Below, piece by piece: positions 56,031-64,000 of a stretch of 64,000 nucleotides of DNA (position 1 is its first letter; each line of letters opens with the position of its first letter). Under the pieces are notes generated by a model that searched no databases, had not been told where the DNA came from, and saw only the letters and a list, made by a program, of their open reading frames with translations. The position numbers were made by a program, and so were the translations under genes. Origin of the DNA: Labyrinthula sp. Ha (Eukaryota > Sar > Bigyra > Labyrinthulida > Labyrinthulaceae); the NCBI GenBank assembly GCA_015227615.1, contig JAALGZ010000014.1:930001-994000 (forward strand), written 5' to 3'.

Positions 56031-58749
56031 GGTTTTTAAAGCTCGAGCAAAAGCAATGGATCATGCTCTTGCCCCTGGATTTGCATTGTCAATTTCTTTG
56101 GACCATTAACACCCACCTCTACACCCAAACTAGGCTTCAACTCTAAAACCCATGTTTCCGGGCTCTCATCTGTAATTTTCTACTTTGATTTTGATGCTAA
56201 AAACCATAATTCAAGAAAATGAACTCATTACTCGCTACCCCATGATAAAGGTTTGAAAACGTAAAGTAAGAGATATAGCCAAATCGGCAGATAATTGCTT
56301 TTCTATATCCGTAGAAGCAATAATCAAAAACCTGAACCAAACCATGACACCAACAAGTTCTTTCTTGCAACATTTATAGAAGTAGCACCATTAGATGTAC
56401 CAGATATTAAGTTAAACTCTTAACGGAACTGAGTTCAAATATAATAGCTCGAGTAAATATAGAAGAAAATTTCTGAGGTAGCTACAAACTAGGAGCTCAA
56501 TCAAACTATAAATACCTCATTTTAAGTTTCTTCATACTAAATGGCCGCTCTAAGTTTACTCACAAACCACTGTATATTATTTGTGTAAGGTAGGTCCAGT
56601 TTTTCTGGTCACCTGGAAAACATTCCTCAAGTATAATAACCTTGAGAGGCGAAGTGTCTTAATTGGGTTTGAAAAAATCACACTCCAATCACAAAACACT
56701 AGCAGTTGTTTAACATGGTTCTTATGTTGAAACCAAATATAGCGGCCATATGCGGACTGATTCAGGAATATTTTTCTTTAGTAGCTTTCTCTACATGGAA
56801 AAACTTTAGTGATCTAATTTCAGTGATTTTCTGGTGATCCTTGTGGTTGATCCCTCCCCAATGATTCTATATATCTAGGAAATGTGTTTTCCGGGGAGAA
56901 AATGAGTTATATCTTACTAATGGTATATTTGTGGAGCTTCTAAATTTCTGCTTTTATTGTCCACGCTTGTCAGAGCTCTTTAGTATCCTACTGAGACGGG
57001 AAAAAGGTTGGAGCAGAGCTATGCATTTTCTATCTGCTGGGCCCCTAATTGAAATTCTATAAGATCAGGTTTATTTTGATACAATTTACCCAAATTTGGA
57101 GTTTATGTGCTAGACTGGATGTGGTCATGACACTGTGTTTCTATGGTTGTTAGTTCCAGAAGGGACTTAATTCTAAATAAGAGAACAGCTTTGTATTTCC
57201 ACAAGATCTTAATGAAGCAACCTACTACAAGTTCAAAAATGACCTGTTACTGAGTAGTTTAAACCATAAACTTTTAAAAATATCTAGTAGAATGAAAGCT
57301 CGAAAGTAAGAACCGTTATTATATCTTTGAACGTAGAATCTACTCTTAATCGACCATATCCAGCTGATAGCTTGCTTTGTGGAAGAATACCGTTGCTCTT
57401 GGACATCTGACTTCATAGGAGAAAACCTTGATAGATAAAAATTGTTAGTTAACATTTATTTGATTGAAGTAATTATCATAATAAAACTCTGATTTATGAA
57501 AATTTTCTTGAACAAAACAGTAATAATACATGACCTGGCTAAATATTTGGTATGAGATGAACTTTTTTAAAACAAAATACGGAATATGAATGCTGGATGA
57601 GATTCGTTGCTTTAGGGTTATTTACGGGGTACGTTGCTGTGGTTGGAAAAACAAGATATACAATAATTGATTTCCTTTTAAGACACTAGATCTACTACAC
57701 GTTGGTGAACCAGTAATGTTGCATTATTTTCTTAAAATTTCATGTGTCTTAGAACAGAATAAAATATGAGAATTTTGCGAACTACTTCTGTCGCTCTATT
57801 ATAGATAAGAAGTAATCGCTTGTAATGTCTGAATGGAGAAATCTTAGCTTAATAGCAAGACCGAATAAAATACATATAGATGAATCTAAATACTACAAGT
57901 ACTAGTTTTTTTCAAGGGAATAGAGTCAGGAGGTGTTTCCATTGATGGCCGTTGAAAACTTTATTTACCATTATTCTTGCTTTTGTCGAGAGCAGATTGA
58001 TAAATATTTTGAATGCAGGAGAAATAATAGTATTTCTAGCAGACCATGAACTTATTGTTTTCAATAAAAGTAACAATAATAGTCTTTTCGTTTGATTGTA
58101 ACTATAGTAGCAAATCTCGGGTAACTGTTAAGTTAAATATCATTCTTAATGTAGCGGAACACTTTTACTGGTAAATTATCTCTGTGCTCTTCAAATTATT
58201 GTTGTGGCTAAGAAAATTAAAAAATAGCTGTTTCTGTTTGAGATCACTGTAGATTTGAGTTATAGAACGAGGTAGCCGGAGCATCCGAGCCGATAAGAAA
58301 AAAGTGAAAAGTGATACATGTATAGCTATTTAGCTGTGATTGAATTGGATTTATTCGATGCTCATTAACATGAAAGCTGAGATAAATTAAAATGTATACA
58401 GTGAGAAGTAAAGAAACTTACGCAAATATATTTGTTTCTGAATTAATTTTTTTCTTTTGTGTTATTCTGTTTATTAGAATAATTTTTGCTCTATACTATC
58501 CATTTAATCTCTTCCTACGCAATTAGTTATTGTGTTTTTTGTTTTGGTTAGGTTCTGCCTGCATGATTATGAAGTATTAGAGCTCAGATACTTGTATCAC
58601 CTAGATTCAACTTCACTTGCTGAGTTCTTAACGGTATATTAGATACTATTTTGCCTCTTTCTCCTTTCATAATGACATTGCTTTTTTTTCGTTGATATGG
58701 GCAAGGATCCGATTTACTAACCATTTTAAGTGTTATATTTTTTCAATAT

Positions 58750-58887
58750 ATGACAGCTGCACATACTGCTGTAACAGGGCAAGCAAAATTCACCCTCAAC
58801 TCTGCTACTACTATCATCTGGATATCAATTATACCATTTGTATGTATAATATTTGCTGTTGTGATTCTAAAGCTATGGTTGGTGTAG
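58750..58887 (+). CDS. Candidate 45-residue single-span membrane protein
   Basis: ATG at 58750, stop at 58887. The peptide has a small-residue N-terminus (MTAAHTAVTGQAKFTLNSA), then about 24 hydrophobic residues (IIWISIIPFVCIIFAVVILKLWLV) to the end. Composition is unlike the random frames around it, with balanced Ala, Thr and Val. It could be a tail-anchored or other micro-membrane protein, or an exon of a larger membrane protein. No relative is recognised. Confidence 0.28.
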   Translation: MTAAHTAVTGQAKFTLNSATTIIWISIIPFVCIIFAVVILKLWLV

Positions 58888-59753
58888 ACTTTTTTATCTA
58901 AGTTGTTAAATCGATTAATTTATTTTGCAAGACATTGAAACGAGGTTATAGCTCTTCATTAATGACTATATTGAAGTATTCTGCATATCACAAACAAAAT
59001 TATGGATATCCTTAATTCCTCAGCTCAACAAATTTTGCTATGTATATAGATAAACTTACGTAGAATCGATCTTCAGTCACAAATTCTATGTCATGTACGC
59101 TAGTCTTATTTCTTTGGAATAGTACAACAACTGCTTCTTTCCATGGAACTTGAGGTCATCCATCCTAAGAGCATAACTCTCTCCTACTCATAGTTGACCC
59201 ATTTTCGGGAACTATAATTGCAACTTTCTCATGGATCAAGTTCATATTCTTGGATTCGACATTTTCTACATAATTTAAGACTTCTTGCTGATAGAAGGCA
59301 ATGCCTTTCTTTATTTTTCTATCGTCATTCTTAAGCTAAGTTTGCTCGTTATTCCAGAATAAACTCCCTAGATCCATAAAATAGGTATTAAATACTCTCT
59401 TCAGGATGTTCTTTTTGCTACACAAGGATCTAGGGGCATAACTTTATTTCTAATGGACTCGATAAGGCCGAATATGATTAGCTTCAACGTCGACGCCATA
59501 ATTCTTCGCTATAAACTTCTTTTTTGCCACCCATTCTTTTAGCTAACCCTGGTGTTATTTGTTCCGAAGTATATTCTTGTTCATTTATTCATTAAGAGTA
59601 ATGTTATAGCTTGTTTCATGATCCTGGTTTCATAATATATATTTCTTTTTCTTTTCCTCCTAATTTAATTTAGTTTTTCTCGTATTCTTGCGCCATCAAT
59701 AAGTTTTTTTTTATTTTCGGCTTTTGGTTTTACTTTTTTTACGTTGCTTTTGA

Positions 59754-60047
59754 TTAGGATTCGAGTTGATACTCGGTCGGTAAAACATTATACCGAAACA
59801 GTTTGGGAAAAATTATGGTATTTCCATTGGGTCTTTGTTCAAAGTTGCAACGTGAGTGGGGGAGCTGCTTTTTTTCGATACCTTTCAAACTCCAACTTTC
59901 ACAGGATGCGCAGCTAAAATTACTTTTACCTGGGAATGTACAAACCCAAAATGTCATGTTACTATTATGAGTTTCAAGACACATAATGTTAAGTCTTTTA
60001 ACCGCTATAAGGAGAATTATACCACCATTTAGTTGGCGAATAAGCAA
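59754..60047 (-). CDS. Unsupported ORF beside repeat family B
   Basis: An open frame of about 97 codons with no in-frame ATG at its start (first codon TTG). It has a cluster of cysteines (FSCASCESW) and a basic middle. It lies directly downstream, in the same orientation, of repeat copy B2, so it may be a leftover of that element's coding part. The matching place beside copy B1 does not keep it clearly. Confidence 0.15.
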   Translation of the reverse strand: MLIRQLNGGIILLIAVKRLNIMCLETHNSNMTFWVCTFPGKSNFSCASCESWSLKGIEKKQLPHSRCNFEQRPNGNTIIFPKLFRYNVLPTEYQLES

Positions 60048-60114
60048 TAATACACTTTTATCGTTGAAATTCTAAGCAGATGAATCTTAAACTTTTCTAT
60101 TTTACAAGATGACT

Positions 60115-60610
60115 TAGGAACGATGAACTCTATGTGATATCAAACAAATTTAGACTCAGTTCTCTAGACAGTGTTTGTTTTTGAGATTATTGGTTGCTGC
60201 GGCAATGCTATAATAAAAATTATGGATCCTTTGATATATTTTTCTTAAAGCTACATAGCTTTATCTAGGAGCAACAGTACTGTTTTTCTGCCAAAAGTAA
60301 TATTGCTTTTGTTTATTTTTTTCCCTTCAAGGTATTTAATAATACAGCAGCAACAGTAGTAGAACAAAGCCGCGAGTGTATGTTTCATATTCTTAGAACC
60401 TTTAAGTTGCATTTTACTGCTGCAAAACAGAATTTAGAACTTATTTTCTTCAATTGATACCTCTTAGGAATTTTTGTTGATCTGTCTTTTCCTATTTTTT
60501 CTTGGAAAATAATTTGCGCAGAATATGTTTCTAAGGAAACTTCATACTACGAAGATGGGGTTATGTTAACTACCTAGTCATATTAATTACCAGCATACAG
60601 ATAGATGCTT
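60115..60610 (-). repeat. Dispersed repeat family B, copy 2
   Basis: Reverse-complement match of 29990-30475 as described there. Best-kept core about 60255-60550. Inverted relative to copy 1 at 30 kb distance. Confidence 0.75.
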
Positions 60611-60749
60611 GACACCACTTGGCTGCCAAGACTACTCAGTAAGGGTGCTAATTGGGGAAGATGTCTCTTTGAACAAATGTGGATCTTGAAACTCATACAC
60701 AATCACTACAAATTTTCTGAGTTTTCATTACCCTTAAAACTTAATCATG

Positions 60750-60980
60750 TAATGCAGATACCTCAATGAAAAACTCATTCAGGATTCTCAAACTGCTCAG
60801 AATTATTCTGTCATTACCTCAATGAGTTCTTCAGTCAAGTCATTAATGAGTGCCACTTTTATTCCCTGAATAAGCTCTTCATTTTGACCTATTAAAACTT
60901 AGGCAATGTCTCATTCGAAGTTGCTCACTGGGTTCCTCATTCCTCACTCAATGTAGTTTTGAGACTTACTCAGACTGACC
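60750..60980. repeat. Tract rich in CTCAT/CAATGAG words
   Basis: About a dozen degenerate occurrences of CTCATT, CTCAATGAG and TTCCTCATT in 230 bp, several palindromic around CTCAATGAG. A similar tract lies at 31020-31200 (TTTAATGAGTTCTTCA shared in part). It looks like an old short-unit repeat. Confidence 0.35.
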
Positions 60981-61210
60981 CCCTTACTTAAGAATCAACT
61001 CCAAAAATTCGAACTTGTCGTAAGTTAGGACGCAATCTACATCCTCAGTACTCGTACACTTGCGAAAGGGTTTGGGCTTTAGAAAATAATTAAGATGTCT
61101 AGTCTTAATAGGCAATCCCATCAATCGCTGCTTTTTACTTTGAGCGCCAGGTCAACTATGTGTCTCCAGCTTGTGCTGCAAGAATCCACCATAGAGACTA
61201 GGAAAGCATG

Positions 61211-61591
61211 TTATAGGTGAACACAACAAGGCAAAATACGAAACTTCTTCCTTGCGGAATCTAGAGAAAACGTTCCAGACAAGTTCTCGCAAATAAAGAG
61301 GAAATAGTAATCTCCATGGTGTATATATACGAGGTCCCCGGAGATATTATGAATTGCTCCATGTTTGAAGTCAATCGGGAACTCAATTTCCAAGAAATTC
61401 TGTTGTATATAGTACACACCTCCTGATTTAGTGTTTGGTTGAGCTAATTCTAAAAGAAAGAATAAAACTATAACTGAACATGAACCAAACAACCACAAGT
61501 AAATAGATGCCCGCCCTTGCAAGAGTAGATGTCTTGGCTCTCCTTGGAATAAGAAATAAAGATACAGGTGAAACCACTGTTGGGAAGACAC
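61211..61591 (-). CDS. Unsupported ORF, about 126 codons, membrane-like
   Basis: Frame open from about 61660 to the stop at 61211 with no ATG at the listed start (first codon GTG). It contains a hydrophobic span (SVIVLFFLLEL) and a well-mixed following region (GGVYYIQQNFLEIEF). It could be an exon of an unrecognised or decayed gene. No neighbour or motif supports it. Confidence 0.18.
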   Translation of the reverse strand: MSSQQWFHLYLYFLFQGEPRHLLLQGRASIYLWLFGSCSVIVLFFLLELAQPNTKSGGVYYIQQNFLEIEFPIDFKHGAIHNISGDLVYIHHGDYYFLFICENLSGTFSLDSARKKFRILPCCVHL

Positions 61592-62203
61592 TTTACTCTT
61601 GAAGCTACTCAGGCAAGAAAAGATTGAGCGCAGGTCTACGCAAATGAAAAAGAAATATATCTACTAGTGTTGAAACTAGATTCAGCGAGAAGGGCGACGA
61701 CTTTACGAGATCCAAGGAACAGCTTGGTTTTCTGGAGCACAAACGAGATGAGCTTGAGAGTTCAATCCTTTGAGTTTGTGCCATTATATAAATCCCTTAA
61801 AGGCAAAGTCTAAATGTAGCCACAAATTGAGACTGAAGTATTTTAAGCACCTATGAAGCCTATACTTCTCTATAACAAACCATAGATACAGTTAGAATAC
61901 TTCAATAGTAAAACAAGAGCTGGAAGTTTTCTAAGCACCCTGTTCTTCTGAGTTTTTTCTGTCCTATGCTACGATCTTTGTTGTGCGATGGGTACTTGGA
62001 ATACACTGCTTGTTTTGAATATATGTATGTGGATTGTTTTGCTAATCTTCGTTAACTTATTGGAGTAGAACTCTATGAACACTTAGTCTAGTCTTTCTTT
62101 TGTTTTGTTGTGTTATTCTACAACTATTCATAGAAACATAATTTCAAATCTTAACCAGAAAATATATTTAGTAATACTTTTAAAGATAAAAGTTTCTTTC
62201 TTC

Positions 62204-62908
62204 TCAAAAGATAGTTATGAGTGTGAAGCAAGCATAGAATAAAAAGACAGGATAGGCGATCAGATACCTTTGAGCTCTAAGAAGTAAAGCTGATTCAAAG
62301 AAACGTGTTGCTGTATAAGTTGACCAAAAAATTGCTCCAAAAGAAAAAATAGGTCCAATGAGTCCTTCGGAAAGCGACGTGATGACAGTAAAGGGAGATA
62401 GTAGGACGACAGGAAGCAATGCGTATCCCAAAATGCTCACGACTCGGTATGAATCTATCCCTTTTCCTTCAGCATTGAGTAAATTAAGCACAAGATAAAG
62501 TAATGAACATCCAATCACTCCTAATCCAAAGATATATCCATACTGAAATTTGCCTGTGAACATCGAGAAGAAGCCAAGGACAGCGCAAAAGAGTATTGGA
62601 CCAGCCCAATCTGCATCCTCGAGTATTTCCCTATCCATTTGTTTTCTTGGGTTGAGCACAGACAAGGTCTTGGTGTACATATGGTCGAAGTTAATCCCAA
62701 GTTCTTCAAGCAATGGTGGTTCTTCCAATTCATCGAAGGAGGAAAAGGTTTCTTCAGCAGTAGGAGCTTCATCCACGGGTTTTTCGAATCCAAATGATGT
62801 GTAACTGTTCATTCCACTCGAAAGACCAGATTGCATATATTGTCCATTTTGATTGATCGATGTTTCAACGCTTTCTTCGTTTGCAGGAGGAGTATACCAG
62901 TCGTCCAT
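62204..62908 (-). CDS. Yip1-domain protein, YIPF5/YIPF7 (Yip1p) type
   Basis: A single exon of 234 residues. The first about 100 are polar and acidic (cytosolic), then the conserved DADWAGPILFC and GYIFGLGVIGC segments open a five-span membrane region that ends close to the C-terminus. This order and length match Yip1/YIPF5, which binds Ypt/Rab GTPases and works in COPII vesicle formation and ER-Golgi traffic. The LEELGINFDHMYTKT stretch before the first span is also typical of this subgroup. The start ATG is 157 bp from the divergent PDX2 start. Confidence 0.92.
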   Translation of the reverse strand: MDDWYTPPANEESVETSINQNGQYMQSGLSSGMNSYTSFGFEKPVDEAPTAEETFSSFDELEEPPLLEELGINFDHMYTKTLSVLNPRKQMDREILEDADWAGPILFCAVLGFFSMFTGKFQYGYIFGLGVIGCSLLYLVLNLLNAEGKGIDSYRVVSILGYALLPVVLLSPFTVITSLSEGLIGPIFSFGAIFWSTYTATRFFESALLLRAQRYLIAYPVFLFYACFTLITIF

Positions 62909-63065
62909 CTGTCAATTCCTCTTTTTCTTGTTTAGACTTCCTTAATTACCCCAAAAACTTATCAAAATTAGAAACTAACTTTCTTTTTCTCCATTAAGAT
63001 TATGGTGGTTTTTGTGTAAATTAAGATTGATGTTGTTTCCGTGAAATTTCCTGGAGAAAACTACA
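62909..63065. promoter_or_regulatory. Shared divergent intergenic region, Yip1 / PDX2
   Basis: 157 bp between two start codons facing away, with T-rich runs and CTTTTTCT blocks on both halves. No TATA box is evident. Must contain or overlap both promoters. Confidence 0.4.
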
Positions 63066-63743
63066 ATGAAGATAGGAGTCTTGGCTTTACAGGGAGCTTT
63101 TCGAGAGCATATAAACGTATTAAAGAGTTTAAATACTGAAAAACAGTTGGACGTTGTTGAAGTTAGACTACCTGAGGAACTTGTTGATTTAGATGGGCTA
63201 ATTATACCTGGTGGGGAAAGTACTGCAATTTCTTTGCTGGCCACGAAATACAATTTTCTGGATGTTCTGAACACGTGGACTAAAAGCAATAAACCTACAT
63301 GGGGAACTTGTGCTGGAATGATTCTTCTTGCAAAGGCCGTAACTGGTAAGAAGAAGGATGGGCAGATTTCCTTCAATGCCATGGATATAACAGTGTCTAG
63401 AAATTTCTTTGGATCTCAGTTGGGAAGTTTTGTTGAAACTTTGGTCGATGAAGGAGGACAAGAATTCAAAGGAGTATTCATTAGAGCACCTGTTTGTTTA
63501 GATTACTCGAAAGACAAAGTAAAAGTCCTGGCGAAGATTAACAAGCCCACATTAGAGAAATTAAAACAAAAGGGATCTTGTGAATTTCTAGAATATCAGG
63601 GCAAATCTGTTAATTCCGTCGCAGTAGCGTTGCAGCAGGATAATTTCTTAGCAACTTCTTTTCATCCAGAGCTGACAAAAGATACACGTTGGCATAAGTA
63701 TTTTGTAGATATGGTTTCCAAGGCATCAAGTTGTACCAGTTAA
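63066..63743 (+). CDS. PDX2: Pyridoxal 5'-phosphate synthase glutaminase subunit (PDX2/PdxT)
   Basis: A single exon of 225 residues. N-terminal KIGVLALQGAFREH and PGGEST (48-53) are hallmarks of the family. The class I amidotransferase triad is visible as Cys82 in GTCAGM and His200/Glu202 in SFHPEL. The enzyme splits glutamine and channels ammonia to PDX1, which makes vitamin B6 from a pentose and a triose phosphate. PDX1 is not in this window. No targeting peptide is seen, so a cytosolic enzyme is expected. Its stop overlaps that of the convergent neighbour. Confidence 0.97.
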   Translation: MKIGVLALQGAFREHINVLKSLNTEKQLDVVEVRLPEELVDLDGLIIPGGESTAISLLATKYNFLDVLNTWTKSNKPTWGTCAGMILLAKAVTGKKKDGQISFNAMDITVSRNFFGSQLGSFVETLVDEGGQEFKGVFIRAPVCLDYSKDKVKVLAKINKPTLEKLKQKGSCEFLEYQGKSVNSVAVALQQDNFLATSFHPELTKDTRWHKYFVDMVSKASSCTS

Positions 63744-64000
63744 CTGTTAACGGACAAAAGCCTGTAGATAGCAATAGAAGAATAATCAGGATTTTGGTTC
63801 ATAAAGAGTGAAGTGATAGGCACAAAGAAATCATTCTTTATTTGTAAGAAATTAAAGTCAACTTTTTGGTAGTTTAGTGTTTTCTGCTGTTCAATTTCAG
63901 TGAGGAATATTGAAAATGTGTGTTCATTACGTTTTGTTTGAGCTAAAAAGGCTTTCGCCGATTTATTTCTATTCAGCAGAATATTCAATGTTTTTAGTAG
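63740..64000 (-). CDS. C-terminal part of an unidentified protein, runs off right edge
   Basis: The minus-strand frame is open from the window edge to a stop at 63740-63742 (86 codons). Composition looks coding (KVDFNFLQIKNDFFVPI) and no ATG is needed inside. The stop codon overlaps that of PDX2 within a GTTAAC palindrome. No family is recognised from this piece. It is presumably the last exon of a gene to the right. Confidence 0.4.
   Translation of the reverse strand, partial: LLKTLNILLNRNKSAKAFLAQTKRNEHTFSIFLTEIEQQKTLNYQKVDFNFLQIKNDFFVPITSLFMNQNPDYSSIAIYRLLSVNS

Larger units (their letters stand above)
56031..62203. other. Gene desert, 6.2 kb, with repeat copy and small ORFs
   Basis: No recognisable conserved gene. 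It contains a candidate 45-residue membrane protein (58750), repeat family B copy 2 (60115-60610) next to a minus-strand ORF (59754), a CTCAT-word-rich tract (60750-60980) and a minus-strand ORF at 61211. Confidence 0.5.

Noticed and set aside
55800-56190. Short direct repeat around GGGCTCTCATCYGTAA (55813 and 56160)
   Set aside because: Only about 20-30 bp match and flanks differ, so it is too short to call an LTR or target duplication.

Overview
The window is nuclear DNA from an AT-rich, probably unicellular eukaryote with a standard genetic code. The protein set includes a cap-binding protein, a diphthamide J-protein, Yip1, a mitochondrial carrier, CK1- and MYB-type proteins and a Roco GTPase. 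An SbmA/BacA-like ABC transporter and a PDX2 glutaminase make an alga with a plastid plausible, but nothing here fixes the lineage. Introns are few and extremely short: 28, 28, 28, 30, 31 and 36 nt. Each was read from broken homology or a frame shift and is flanked by GT and AG.

Layout. Genes sit in small islands separated by long deserts. Island 1 (1-4.7 kb): a Roco GTPase running off the left edge, a CK1/VRK-like kinase divergent from it, and a PhoD-like phosphatase. A MYB protein (12.5-13.8 kb) and an 830-residue orphan (24.0-26.5 kb) stand alone. Island 2 (31.4-38.3 kb) is dense: ABC transporter, orphan, DPH4, calmodulin-like protein, degenerate DDX42-like protein and CBP20. Island 3 (45.6-47.5 kb): an anchored Cys-containing protein and a bacterial-type sirtuin. 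Island 4 (53.5-56 kb): a small basic protein, a mitochondrial carrier and three small ORFs. Island 5 (62.2-64 kb): Yip1, PDX2 and the last exon of a further gene. Within islands, neighbours are mostly divergent (sharing 80-330 bp) or convergent (gaps of 7-400 bp, or overlapping stops).

Deserts (about 4.7-12.5, 13.8-24.0, 26.5-31.3, 38.3-45.6, 47.6-53.5 and 56.0-62.2 kb) hold no gene I can recognise. They do contain decayed dispersed repeats: one family at 7.0-7.6 kb (minus) and 40.6-41.2 kb (plus), another at 30.0-30.5 kb (plus) and 60.1-60.6 kb (minus), a large inverted repeat at 41.1-42.2 kb, a likely MITE at 27.8 kb, and a probable broken retroelement at 49.2-52.5 kb. They are therefore probably graveyards of mobile elements.

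No shared pathway or operon is evident. CBP20 lies next to a DDX42-like pseudo-helicase and both belong to pre-mRNA processing, which is worth noting in a genome with such small introns, but the adjacency may be chance. No tRNA, rRNA, CRISPR array or certain snRNA was seen.
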